Shown: positions 39,324 to 52,000 of the stretch, piece after piece
How positions within the stretch are numbered: the stretch's first letter is position 1
How the letters are laid out: each line of letters begins with the position of its first letter
From: Epiperipatus broadwayi
Taxonomy: Eukaryota > Onychophora > Udeonychophora > Euonychophora > Peripatidae
DNA: 64,000 nucleotides
Assembly (NCBI GenBank): GCA_028023455.1
Contig: JAQFVV010006313.1
Coordinates: forward strand, 1,062,992 to 1,126,991
Direction: 5' to 3'
Position numbers and translations under genes: made by a program
The notes under the pieces: generated by a model
What the model was told of the DNA's origin: nothing
The model's database searches: none
Seen by the model: the letters and a program-made list of their open reading frames with translations, nothing else

Positions 39324-39832
39324 ATACATAAATAGATGAACAGCAAGATATATAGATATATGCAAAACTTATCTGAAATGTATGGTTCGAGAGATTTTGT
39401 TTTCTCATTGTTAAAACAAACTGTACAAAAAAAAAATAAACATTAGTTCTAAAAACAATGTTTTTTTACATATAAATACTTTCTACTTTAAATTGTAATC
39501 GTTTACATTTTTTTTATTACTATATTAATTTATTTTATTAGTAACAATATAAAAAATTAAAATGTAACAAGTGCTTAGTCTGTTATCAGTTGAAATTATT
39601 TTTAAAACAATATTTAAAACAATAATTATTATTACGATTAACTTTTTGATGATTTCAACTTTTGTTTAATTAATCTATTTTTATTTTTACATCTAAAATG
39701 ATTTGGAAAAATATTGTTTTTGCTGACTGATAATTTCTTCCCTTCTCTTAATGATTACAATTGAAATTTTGTTTGGCTAATATAATTCATTTTAAAAAGC
39801 ATTTGGATAATTAGTATACCTGTAGATATTAA

Positions 39833-40074
<242 letters not shown>

Positions 40075-40089
40075 CATTGAGGCAACCAT

Positions 40090-42920
40090 AAAAAATTCAG
40101 TTTTAAATAGGATTTTGTAAAGATTCATTGATATTAAGGACTATGTACATATATTGCAATTCATATATATATATATGTGTGTGTGTGTTTCAATTTTTTA
40201 ATAAATTAATATATAATTAAATGTTTATTTTCACATACATTCTTTTATATGTTTAATATTATGTTATAATTATTATTATTATTTATTAAATTATAATATT
40301 CTATATAATCTGTCGGTCAATTGAAATAAATATTTACTATCTGATAAAACAAGAAAAGGTATAAAAATTGACTTATGTTGTTGTAAGATCTGAGAATAAG
40401 TTAATAATTATGCGGCTGTAAAAATAATCTATCGCAGCATTTAGAGTTAATGAATTCTTCTTCTTCAACTTTATAAGATAAAGACAGTCATATCATTTAT
40501 ATTAGGTAAATAAACTCATATCAACAATGATTCGACGTTTTATGTTTATTGCTTGTAAAAAAAAAAAAGTTATAAAAAGAAAATACGCAGAATAATTTTT
40601 AATAAATTAACCCAAATTATTTAATAAAATGTAAAGTTGTAATTTAAAAAAAAAACAAAGAAAAATGCAATTTATTTTTAAAATTCGCTATTTGAGCACG
40701 AATGTCTGGGTATTTTCAATTTTAAACTATGATGTTTAAACCTAGAGAAATATTTTATTAATTTTAAAACTGTTTAAAAATAAAAGGATATTATTATTGT
40801 TTTTTATTTTACAAACCATATTATAAATAACAAAATTTGTCATCAGGAAAGAAATAATATTAGCAATGTTATTCAAAAATCAATAATTGTATAAAATAAA
40901 CGATGATGATTATAATTCAAACTCACAAAAAAAAAACAAGCAAAATTTGAAATTACACCACTTAATCTTAGTAATATATATTAAGACTATAACCTTAAGA
41001 CTGTGCGCCTAAAATGCGACAGTAGGGACCTCTACAAATCTCAACACACGATTAACGACTTTAAACTTAAGTAAGTTATTATTTAAAAAATAAAAAATAA
41101 ATAGAAGATATTGGATTTTAGTGAATAGAAAATAAAATATATTTGAAGATTGTATTTATATGTTGGACAATAATAAAGTTATTTTTTTTCTAAAATACAT
41201 TCAATATACATATTAGATGATGGAAATGGTCAAGCATATAGATATAATTAAAATATCATCATCACAAATCTTCAGGAAAACATATTTGAAAATTAATTAA
41301 TCATTACAATGTTAAAATCTTATGTGGAAACTCTCCAGAAAAGTTTACATTGTCTATATATTAAACTAATAGGAAAAGTAATTACTTTAATCAACCAGTA
41401 ATGCATATAAATAAGTGAAGATTATGTTTATCATAGAGCTTTTGAGTACTTTTTTATTATAAGATCACATAATATAAGGTAAGACAAAGCTATTAGGATC
41501 TTACTTACATTATATAATATACCAGCATTTAAATTTTACCAATTCAAAAAAATGATTTTTGTAAAGAAGAAAGGAAATAGGGAAGTGTAAATTAGATAAA
41601 AGCAAAAACATTAAAAATCAAGGCTATGTTTTTGAAATGTTGTCAATTGATTAAAACCTTTAATATAAATTGAAATGTTCCACTGTTATACTTTTAATTG
41701 CTAAAAGTTTTTTTTTCTTATTTTAAAGGAAAAATCAGATTGTTAAACAATGTCAATGATATTTTTTTTGAAATGATTATTTATTTTTTATACATAATTA
41801 AATGCAGATAGAAATCAATCTATATGTGAAAAATGTTTTGTCAAATTAGGACTGACAACATGGGAATAGAATCCATGTATTTAATGCATCAACTGACAAA
41901 TAAAGGTGATGCATAAATTATATGTATATTGAGATAATGGTGTGAGTTTTCACTATGTTAATAAGTTGCAATATGGTGGAATTTGAAGATTAATTGTAAT
42001 CATAATATAAAAAAATATATAAAATATCTACAATGTGAAGAACAATCATCATTGGACAGGGTTTTAAATTTAAGTGACTAAAGAGAGTATTGATTTAATA
42101 TATTAAATGTTTAACATTGACTTTTATTGAATAAATGTCCAATATGGGAATAAGGTCTGAAATTTTGTGCAGTTGAATTCATGTAATGCAATGGAATTTA
42201 AAACGAAATTGGATTGATAAAACAAAGTTTAAGAAAATAAACACTTCACTGTTATTTTCAAAAAAAAAATCATTACTTATATTCATTTGTGCATATAAAG
42301 ACATTTATACTCATTTTAATATACCTGACAAGAAATTCAAAAAATTAATTAATGATAATGAGCAGAATTAATTTGATTAAAGTAAAGAAGTGTTCCAGTT
42401 AATAAAATAAAATTAATAAAAAATAGATTTTCTTAGTAAACTATCATGCTATGCAGTAAACCAATTTCAATAACATACCTACTGTTTTCAAAAAAACTTA
42501 TGTTTATTTTTTCTTATAACTGAGCATATAATACTTATGACAGTATAAATTTAATAACAATGTTATTTTAATATGTATTAAAAATAGTCAATGTTGGTAG
42601 ATGAGAGATAAACTTTTAAAATCAGATAACTAATTTATTTTATTCTTACTCTTATGTAAATTTATTTAATTACCAGTTGCTTTAAATTATTCCTAACTTA
42701 ACTGTTGATTCTTAATCTATCTGATAAAAAAGAAAGATCTTCACCAATCTGTTACATAGTACATCTGGAATCTTAACCAAGCTGTTGCATAGAATAGCAG
42801 AAGTTTTAATCAAGTTTTTAGCATACTATGAGTTTACTTATAGAAATTGTTTCTGCAATAAAGACCTTGTGCTAAATTACCTAAAAGTTAGACATCAGAA
42901 GAATCAACATTAATTTTTAA
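40090..42920. other. AT-rich DNA without recognised genes
   Basis: No family motif or long frame. A short TG run occurs near 40178. Confidence 0.4.
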
Positions 42921-42924
42921 GTCA

Positions 42925-43475
42925 TTTCTTTGATTACAGTTCCATATTCAGCTACAATGTAGAAAAGGTCAGGGAAAGCATTCTGGATAATTGTCTACTT
43001 TGTGAAATTGATAATATCCACTTAATATTAGGGTATGGAGAGTGGTGGGTCAGGTGAAAGTCTGTGCTCATACCCTAATATTACATATACATATACACAT
43101 GTATAAATAAGCCTGTGTTTCAGTTATTAATATCCACTTAAATAATATTTACAAATTTTATTGACTTTTTCTATTCAGTAAAAGACCCAATGAACAAATA
43201 GTAACAAACATTCCTCCCTTTTCTTGGGAAATCAGATGAACTAGTGTTTTTATTTTCCCTCCCTAAGTCATTTGTGACTGTTTTCTATAGTAATGTCATT
43301 TTTATTTAAAATAGTAATATTATATTAAAATAAAAAATATAATATATTTTACTTTTACACTTATTATCATTTTCAACACACTTTAAAATTTATTTCATGT
43401 ATGTGATTTTTAATATTTTGTAATACATAATAAAAAAAAATTTCACATAAAAGCAACAGCTACAAACTCAGACAT
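42925..43475. repeat. Duplicated segment, copy 1
   Basis: Matches 46735-47165 in the same orientation: CATTTCTTT then TTACAGTTCCATATTCAG, GGTCAGGGAAAGCATTC, TTACAAATTTTATTGACTT, ATTCAGTAAAAG and the AAACTCAGACATGAG end. Copy 1 carries a 116-bp insertion (43025-43140) absent from copy 2. Confidence 0.75.
43025..43140. mobile_element. 116-bp insertion with 15-bp perfect hairpin
   Basis: A 13-bp direct repeat TAATATCCACTTA (43012-43024 and 43128-43140) brackets it, and the paralogous locus near 46827 is collinear without it. The left part has a perfect stem, TAATATTAGGGTATG (43023-43037) with its complement at 43069-43083, around a 31-nt GC-richer loop. It could be a very short retroposed RNA or mini-MITE. 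No tRNA or 5S promoter boxes are seen. Confidence 0.5.
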
Positions 43476-43905
43476 GAGTGCTACACTTGTCCCTCCTCCA
43501 TTTGAAAATAAAATAGAGTTTATTAAACCATGAATATTGTTCAATTTTATTTCTATTCTGAAAAAAATACTTTGAATTTTACAATAATGACAATCTGAAC
43601 TGTACTTTTTGCAAAACAGACTTACAAGCTGTTATGAACATAACAAATAATGTCATTCTTAGTCTAGATTACATTTATAAATCCATTCCATTAATGTACA
43701 TATAAAAAAAAATGTTTCATTAATTCCATTAAAATTATTTATTGGATTTTATCATTTACTTGCAATGTTGAGATGAACAAAGAAATTTTCCAATGGCAAT
43801 GAGTGTACCATGCAATGTGAACAGCAAGAGCTATTTGAGCACAAATATAATAACAACCAAACTTTATAATGAGCAATACATTCACATAAATCTTTTCTTT
43901 ACTAT

Positions 43906-44080
43906 GATACTTAGAGGCTAACAAATATAAAAATATGCCCACCTCACTTTTGAGATTTAAAGGCTGACAAATATAAGACTATGTCTAGCTTCCTTTTGAG
44001 ATTTAGAGACTGACAAAAATAAGACTATCCCTAGCTTATTTTTGAGACTTAAAGTCAGACAAAAAATAAATATAATATGA
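43906..44080. repeat. 46-bp minisatellite, about four copies
   Basis: The phrase GAGATTTAAAGGCTGACAAA (or close variants) starts at 43906, 43952, 43998 and 44044, exactly 46 bp apart, with ATAAGACTAT and CTAGCTT shared between units. Confidence 0.82.
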
Positions 44081-44869
44081 TGGGAACAGTGCTGAGATAA
44101 CAGCTTTGAAATATTAATAACTCTCAACAAACCCAAAATAATAAAAATCTTTCCATTCAAACGGAAAGCAACATGATCACTCATTGATAAATTCATAAAA
44201 TTAGTTTTACTTTCAAGTTATATAATGTCTTATATGCTTTAGCAACTAACACTATTATACTTACTCCATTTATTATGACTTTTTTTGTCAACTATTGTTA
44301 GCATTTGACCAATACCATTTTTTTAAAACTAATAATTTTTAACGGTCAGTATTATCTATTTTTATAATATATATTATGTAAATTATTTGTCCATCCTCTT
44401 ATATCATGTACTTATTAACAAATACAAAATCATCATCTTAGAATCCATCTTTACTCAAAGAGATATTAAACTTTGCCTTTCTCTAAATACTTTTTTATCA
44501 ATATTCCAGCCCTCACATGGAATGAACTGTACTACCTTATATTTATTATATTGTCTCCGATTCATTTTATTAACAAATGAATATTTTATTTTCTGCTTTT
44601 TAGTTAAATTCTTTACTTTTATTCACACATAATGAGTTCTTGAAGTTAATTTCTTATTGGGCCATTTTCCTAGATTAATTATTTGTCTTTACTCTGGATT
44701 TCTATTTTCCAGTTCTCTAAATTTTAACCTGGGTAATTTTCTAGTACTTTTATTATACACTCTAACATACAAAATACTTTTATATTTGACTCTATTAAAG
44801 TGATCTCCTTGATCATCCACTTTAAAAATATTTAAATAACTTAATTCATTTTTAAATCAGACATTTTCC

Positions 44870-45470
44870 CCTGTTTATCTTTATTATGAATAAACTCAGA
44901 TATGCAAGTAGCATCCTCCAAAGCTTCTGCATTAACTTTAAAGTTATTTAGACTATCAATATACTGAACATTTTCAGCTAATATCAGTCAAGCATTTATC
45001 ATTAGTTTTCTCTATTTCATCTAACTTAGATTGAATTTCTGAAATAATATTACAAGTAACTTTTTCTATCTGCTCAGATATCACATTTTCTTTATTATTG
45101 TTTTTAATTTTCTTGATGTCAACTAGACTTTATCATCTTTATTCGGCTGGACTTCAAGATTTATATCATAATTTTACTTTCTAACTCTACATAACGATTT
45201 TCCAACCTGCCTATTATTTGTTCACTTAATTGCTCTATCTGTTTTATTGTTTTCTCTTGTCTTACTCTCAATTTGACTTTTAAATCCTTTATTTTACTTT
45301 CCATTTGACTTTTCATTTCTGTGAACAGGCTTTCCATATTCTCTTTTATTATTTTTATCCAATTATGTGATCATAATCACGATCATTTTTATAAACTCAC
45401 TGCTATGAGTCTATTTTATTTTCCTGAGCTTCCATTTCAGCTTTAGATTGAGTAATCATATACATAAATT
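44870..45470 (-). pseudogene. gag-like coiled-coil frame, minus strand
   Basis: On the minus strand from ATG at 45459 the peptide starts MITQSKAEMEAQENKID, similar in pattern to the gag-like start at 3247 (M-x-T-x-S-x-A-x-M-x-x-Q-E). After stops it continues as long charged helical stretches (ENMESLFTEMKSQMESK, KQIEQLSEQIIGRLENR, SEQIEKVTCNIISEI) to about 44950, then a weaker frame (NAEALEDATCISEF). No zinc knuckle or pol follows. Composition and the shared start point to an LTR-element gag N-terminus, but a coiled-coil alone is weak evidence. Confidence 0.45.
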
Positions 45471-45879
45471 TATAATAACTTTAACTGCTTCTTGTCTATA
45501 AAAACTTCTTTTAAAAAATGCATATAAAACTCTAAATATTTCTTATATTTATTTAATAACTAGAATGTTCACCCCACTTTACAGAATGGAACTTTTCTAA
45601 AACTACAAGCTACTTTAACATTAATTCTTTGTTTTATTTATTTGCACATTACTATTATCTCTACTAATCTATTTCTATCACTATCATTTTTAACATACTT
45701 ATATGAGTTTATTGATTAATTTATATTTTTATTTATAACAAAATAAATGATTTGATTTTTCATCGGACTAAGTACTTATAATTCACATTTCAATGAATAA
45801 TTTATATTTTTCTAAATACTAATAAAATATTTTAAACTAAACTGGGTTCAATCCCAGATGTTTTAAATAAAATAAATCC

Positions 45880-45905
45880 ACAGTGAGGTTCCCAAATGTA
45901 ATGGT
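45880..45905 (-). promoter_or_regulatory. Possible LTR end and primer site, minus strand
   Basis: Read on the minus strand, ATTACA is followed by TTTGGGAACCTCACTGTGG, laid out like the LTR end and primer-site junction at 1643 and placed about 430 bp before the gag-like start at 45459. The putative LTR would lie at higher coordinates, but I found no second LTR to prove it. Confidence 0.3.
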
Positions 45906-46734
45906 ATTGACATTTTTAACAATTGATAATAAACAAGTTAATAATAAATTTTAAAATACAGTATTTGCAAATTAATTTTAGTCTAGAAAAATTTAAAAAA
46001 AAAACTAAAAGGAGACTGTGTAGATACATGATGTAGTGAATATATACAACTTATTTTAATTGATAAATCTATAATAGTCGCAAGCAACAATCAAATTGAA
46101 CATACATAAAAACAAAATTCTATGCAGATTCAGTTATATTTCTTGATTGTTAACCCTCCCCCCTCCTACTAATACTATTAATACTTTAGCAAGATAAATA
46201 ATCAGCTTGGATTTTGGATGGGAAATGACAAACAACAAAATTATTAACAACAATAACTTTAATTATCAAATAATATTATATGCTAATAAAAAATATATAT
46301 ATCTACAATTAAAAATTATATAACGATCATGCATAAGAGGGAGAAAATCTTTGTAGTTTTATAATAACTCACTGAGAATAGCTAATAGAATGTTCAGTTA
46401 ATTACCTTTATGCCATTATGAGCTTTTGTATAAGTCTGTCTTCATAAATGTAAATATATGGCTATTGAAATCATCAATTTTAACCGTCTGCTATCAATAC
46501 TAATATTTTAATTTCTTCTGATTCATTCTATGGCAGTTTTTCCTATGAAAGATCCCATTGCAATTTCCCTATAAGCATCTAAATAAGTATTGGCAGACTA
46601 ATTATAGAAGTATATTTCTAAGTAATAATCAATTTAGATGGCTAGTTTTTTTTCTTATAGAAAGTAAATTTTAAATATTTTTTCAGCATTAGATAGTGAC
46701 GTACAGTTCAGCAAAATTAAAGTTAATTTATAAG

Positions 46735-47165
46735 GCATTTCTTTACTTACAGTTCCATATTCAGATAAAAGGCTGGAAAAGTCAGAGAAAGCATTCAGGA
46801 GAATTTTCTACATAAAATTGATAATGTTAATTTAAATAATCCTTACAAATTTTATTGACTTGTATTCAGTAAAAGCCATGACAAAGAAGTAGTGACTTTC
46901 ATTCTCTCCCATTCTGGGAAAAGTAGAAAAACATAGTATTTTATCTCTCCCCCCCCGCCAGTCATTTCAACTGGTCCTATAGCAACATTCTTTTTATTTA
47001 AAATCGTAATATCATTTTTAAATAAAAATTATATTTAAGTTTTACACATATTATTATTTTTAAAAAGCTTTAAAATTTATTTTATATACATAAATTTTAA
47101 TATTTTATAATATATAATAAAGAAAAATATTGACATAAAAGAAATACCTGTAAACTCAGACATGA
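46735..47165. repeat. Duplicated segment, copy 2
   Basis: Paralogue of 42925-43475 without the 116-bp insertion; same orientation, diverged. It ends at CAGACATGAGGG, where a tandem AT repeat begins. Confidence 0.75.
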
Positions 47166-47311
47166 GGGTTACAATATATATATATATATTCATATTTATT
47201 AAAAGGGATAAAGATGATATATATATATATATCATAATATTCATATTTATTGGGTTACATGAGGGTTACAATATATATATATATATTCATATTTATTAAA
47301 AGGGATAAAGA
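47161..47311. repeat. 97-bp direct repeat with TA core
   Basis: CATGAGGGTTACAATATATA at 47161 recurs at 47258. Each copy is followed by TTCATATTTATTAAAAGGGA and AAAGATGAT. The first copy has an extra TA-rich stretch. Confidence 0.75.
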
Positions 47312-47312
47312 T

Positions 47313-48490
47313 GATTATTACAAATTACTCACATATCAGTCATCCATCAATTCTATACAAAATCTTTACCAAAATAATTGGATTTTAACCAAAAGGTACA
47401 TTTAAAAGTGAATTCAGTACAGTGAATCACATATAAGTACTAATAAAATTTATATTAATCCAATGAATATAATTTGTCTTTGTGTTTTGAAATTATGAAG
47501 TACGAAATGGCATTTAATATTGTAGCATTTCTACAGTAATAAAATCATTGAATAATCAAGATACAGAACTAGGAGGATATTTTCATATCATGAAGAATAT
47601 TTATCAAAATGCAAGAACAATGATTAGATTATATGATTATATTCATCAGATTGATATTGTAAAATATATGTGTCGGGATGATTTTATACCTCCAAAACAT
47701 TTTATAGCAGTTTTTTTCCTCCAAATATTGGTATTTGTTGTGTTTTAAAATGAGAAGCTAAGTAAATAAAAGTAAATAAATTATGTCATCTATGATTTAC
47801 AGATAATATGATTGTTTTTGCAAATAATGCTTTTGAGGTTCATCAAATTTGCAAGAATTATAAGATGAAGTAAAAAATAGACTAAAGATAAATGCTAAAA
47901 TGACAGAAGTAACATCAAATGTATTTTTTTAAGAGAAAACAAAGATTGACATTTATGAATTTGAAAATGTTAACAAGTACAAATACATTGATAAGATATT
48001 TATAGCAGGCAGAAACTTAAGCAATAAAATTAATAATGAAATTAACTTGGATAGAACAATTTTGGTGAATATATTTTAATATAAAAGGAAGTATCCATAT
48101 ATGTTGGAGAAGAAATGTTTTTAATAGATGTGCTTTATCAGTTTTTATTTATAAAACTGAGATTTAGACACTTAACACATGAGCAACAGTGAGATTCCAA
48201 AGCATATGTGTGAAGAAGAGTATGTTAGAAATAACAAGAAGATACATGGATGAGAGAACAAATAAGTATCACTGACATCTTGGAAAGAATTAAGAGATTA
48301 AAATAGAACTAGAGTAAATATAAAAATGATATGCTGAATAGATGAAATTTTAAATTTAATCGCAAGAAATTACAAAGGATCTAGAGAAAGACTATATGTA
48401 AGATGATGGATGTAATAAGAAAGTTTATTGGCGTTTTTAGGAAAAGAGAAGTATTGAAAATACTGTATTAAACATTGTAAAATGATTGAA
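47313..48490 (+). pseudogene. Second RTE-clade LINE copy, heavily decayed
   Basis: Short stretches match the RT and C-terminal region of the 14590-17592 element in the same order: a decayed YRPISLL region at 47320, NHI at 47420, LGGYFHIMKNIYQNARTMI at 47567, FTDNMIVFANNAFE at 47797 (FADD changed to FTDN), RRNVFNRCALSV at 48110 and MLEITRR at 48222. It ends near a GTGATGATGATC tail at 48500. Stops and frame changes occur every few codons. The endonuclease is absent, as expected for 5' truncation. Confidence 0.72.
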
Positions 48491-48499
48491 AATAGTGAT

Positions 48500-51400
48500 G
48501 ATGATCTTATATAATAAGTTAATAAAATATTGTTTCCTTTTCAATTTTATAAGATGTATCTTTATATATACCAATTGCCTAATTGAATAGTTATAAGCAT
48601 AAATCATTAATCAGATTTATATAAAATAGAATTAATTAAATTCATATATAATTAAAAGTAAACAATCCTTTTTTCATGAATATGTAGTGTTAATTATATA
48701 ATTTGTAAAAAAAAAAAATGATTATAATTTCTGTCTTTCCAAAATATAATTGTACTTATTTTTAGTATATAAAAAAATCGCTTTAATAAATAATTTCATA
48801 TATTAGATAAATAATGAATTAATAAATAATACTTAAATTCTCTCATACATAATAATATCTTTATTATTATAAAACATTAATACAAATATAGACATTGTAA
48901 TGGCTATTACACTATGATTGACCATGTCTTTCTGTTTACACATATATTTTTCCAGTTTTAAAACCAATTAGGACTATTTTTATTATTGTTTCTTCTTTTG
49001 AATTCATAGCCTATAGTTTTATAAAAAAAATCGATTAAATAATAATTTCAGTGGAGAGAAAACAAAGAAAAATCTAGTTGGTTAAATGTGTTTTGTTTGC
49101 AAGTGCTAATTGTTATATTTCTTAAATTCTAATTGTGTGTGATATATTACTCCATAATGTGTTATATTGTATGTAAGATATTCCAATTATTTTTGTGGAA
49201 TAGAGGTGAGTTGAACACGATAAAGTTGAATATAAGTCATATTTATGGAATCAACAACACAAGTGTGAATATCCAGGTGTTAAATACAACTAGGTTGTGT
49301 GATAACTTTAACACAGGTTTATAGTTGTGATAAATTAAAATATGAGAAAGCTGCAGCAATAAAAGTTGAAAGAACAACTAAAAGCTGTAAGACAACCTTC
49401 TTAACATAACAGAGAAAATTCAAATAATACTTTATAAAACTGAATATGTAAGTAAATAGCAGAATATAATAAGTCAATTATGAGTCATATGCTAGTAGAT
49501 TGAAAGTACTCTAGATTTACCAAAAGAACAAAAATGTATACTTTGTGATAATATATACATATTGTAATCTTTGATTTTTTTGATCTAAGATGACCAAGTT
49601 GCAGCAAATTCAGTTTGTTAAGAAAAAAAAATTATCATAGAAAAAATTAATCTAATAAAAAATTTCATAAATAATAGCTGTTTTAAAAGTAATCAGTGAA
49701 ATCGAAAGTTTATAATGGTCGTATCTGGAAAATTGTGAGAGAAAATTAATTAGTTTGGATGTTTGGAGATAATTTTGGAGTATCACACACTGTACATTTA
49801 AGTATGTTTTAATTATTTTAAAATTAAATAGTGAGATCGACTGGTAATATTTATCTATTAAATATTAAATAAATAATTGAAAAGATCGATGTAAAATTAA
49901 AATCGTAAAGCTTTGACTTGTTCATAATAATGCTTACTGCAATAGTCAATTTTCAGGGAAATAGTTCTAAAAGTTTAAATATTATGTGATAGATCATGCT
50001 AGGTGGAATTTGTGTGACTAACTAGTAAGACTAGAACGTGTGGATATGCGTATGTGGTCTACATGTATAATATTTTATTTATTGGGACAATTATAGGAAT
50101 TGTTGTCTTATATAATATAACTTTCAATAACTGATTGAAAGAACAATCATTTTATGTTAGTTTTAAATAAATCCATAAATAATATTAAGTCATAAATTTT
50201 AAATTTAAATTCAGTCTATTTTTTTTTTTATTATAAAATTTTCTTTCGAGTTGTTATCAACTTTTTTTTTATAAGTCAAACCCGGGAAAATTTCAATAAT
50301 TCATATGATTATTAATATTGTAAATAAATTAACACTAAAACTATGTATGATAACCAATCGAAAGTTTAATACTCAGGTCATAAGGTTAATGAGTTGAATA
50401 TGAAGTGATTGGCCTTTATAAAAATGGTCCACGCATGTTGGGAGAATCTTTTGCCACTGTTGCATAGCTCTAAACTCGCATCTCCCAGTTCTTTTAGTTT
50501 CACTTTGCTAATCTAAGGAATTTATTTTTATACACTTCGATTGTCGAGCTTGTGACTGAAATTTGATTGAAAAATTTGGATGACTTCTGTAAGAATGTGT
50601 ACGGAAACAACTAAAATCAGATGCCCTTTATTTTTGAATCCCAAAAAGTTTATCATGGATCGAATTTTCCAGAACAGCTAATTTGGTATAATGACCATGC
50701 TGTGAACAAGCATCTGCGGTCGGCTTACAAATTTTCTCCACAAAAAATGTGCAGATATAAATTTTTATTAATAATGTTTTCATTATAACTCTTATGAAAA
50801 ATATATGGGAGAAATGGTACGCAAAATGAAGAAAAAAACTTTGGATGGAAATATTACATATTAAAAGCAGTTATAAAGTATGCCTAGAAAAATAAAGTAT
50901 CAGCAAAAATATTTACATATATCTTCTTCCTAAAAAAAGACTGATTCATTACATGAAAGAAATGAAATATAAAGAAAAAAATACTAATACCGAATGATAA
51001 TGCAAAACTAAATAAAATTGTAATGAAGTGAAAATGTTTGTATAAGACTCATAACTGAGATCCTGTGGAAATAATGGAGTTTAAAATCCTGTAAAAGTCG
51101 GAATTATTGAAACAAGTGTAATATCATGACTAATATATTAAGCTCAGCCATAGACTCATCTGTGAATTGGAAAAAAAAACATCTTTACTGGGATCCCAAA
51201 TAAGAATGCAGTCATTTTTATTAAAATATTAATTGGACAAATCGAAGCGAAAATATGGCAAAATAATCAGAGGATGCAAAATTAATATGTAATTTTTGAA
51301 ACTTATGGCCATTAAAAATATATATATATAACATTTGGATTATATGTGTGCACAATAATCCTAGTTTGTGTGGATGAACTTGTATAGCCCAGAGCATGAT

Positions 51401-51750
51401 GATCATCATCAATTATGAACTAGACACAATAGGACTCTTTAACTATAATTTTATTTTTATTTCTTATTTTATGGTTAATTGATTGGTTATAGGTTACTAT
51501 ATTCGTTAAAAATAGTATAAAATATCTTGGTATAGATTGAGGCTAGAGTAGAAGAAAAAATAAATATGCCTTTATATTATTGTTAATATTGCTTAACATT
51601 AATGCCATTATGAGATAAATGAAATATTTACGCGAAAGTGTGGAATGTTTGTTTAAGAGGTTCACAAATAGAATTTTATGTTTTTAGTTAAGATTAATAT
51701 TTAAATGCTTTATCTCATTTATGTATTCTGAAAGTTTAATATTTTGTTGT
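48500..51750. other. AT-rich DNA without recognised genes
   Basis: No coding family recognised. A less AT-rich block at 50390-50720 begins with a TATA-like TTATAAAAATGG and could be an old LTR or SINE, but I see no partner copy. Confidence 0.35.
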
Positions 51751-51754
51751 TAGA

Positions 51755-51782
51755 ATATATATATATTGAGCCAGTTAGGAGG

Positions 51783-51814
<32 letters not shown>

Positions 51815-52000
51815 AGCCAGTTAGGAGCCTCCTTCAAAATATGATTATATACATCGTCTTTAATATTTTTTTTAGATGCCAACTTATTTCACACTAAAAT
51901 AATAATCACTAAAACTGTCAATTGATAACTCTACTTTACATAATACCTACCATAAGATTTTAATTAATATCTTACCACATTTTTATTACTTATTTTGTTT
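51755..52000. repeat. Dispersed repeat, copy 1
   Basis: GAGCCAGTTAGGAG occurs twice (about 51768 and 51814) around a TA run. It is followed by CAAAATATGATTAT, GATGCCAACTT, AATAATAATCACTAAAAC and TTGATAACTCT, all shared in order with 59680-59865. Confidence 0.7.

Noticed and set aside
45842-45857. tRNA T-arm-like stem-loop CTGGGTTCAATCCCAG
   Set aside because: A perfect 5-bp stem and 7-nt loop, but no acceptor, D or anticodon arm is placed correctly around it, so neither a tRNA nor a clear SINE promoter.
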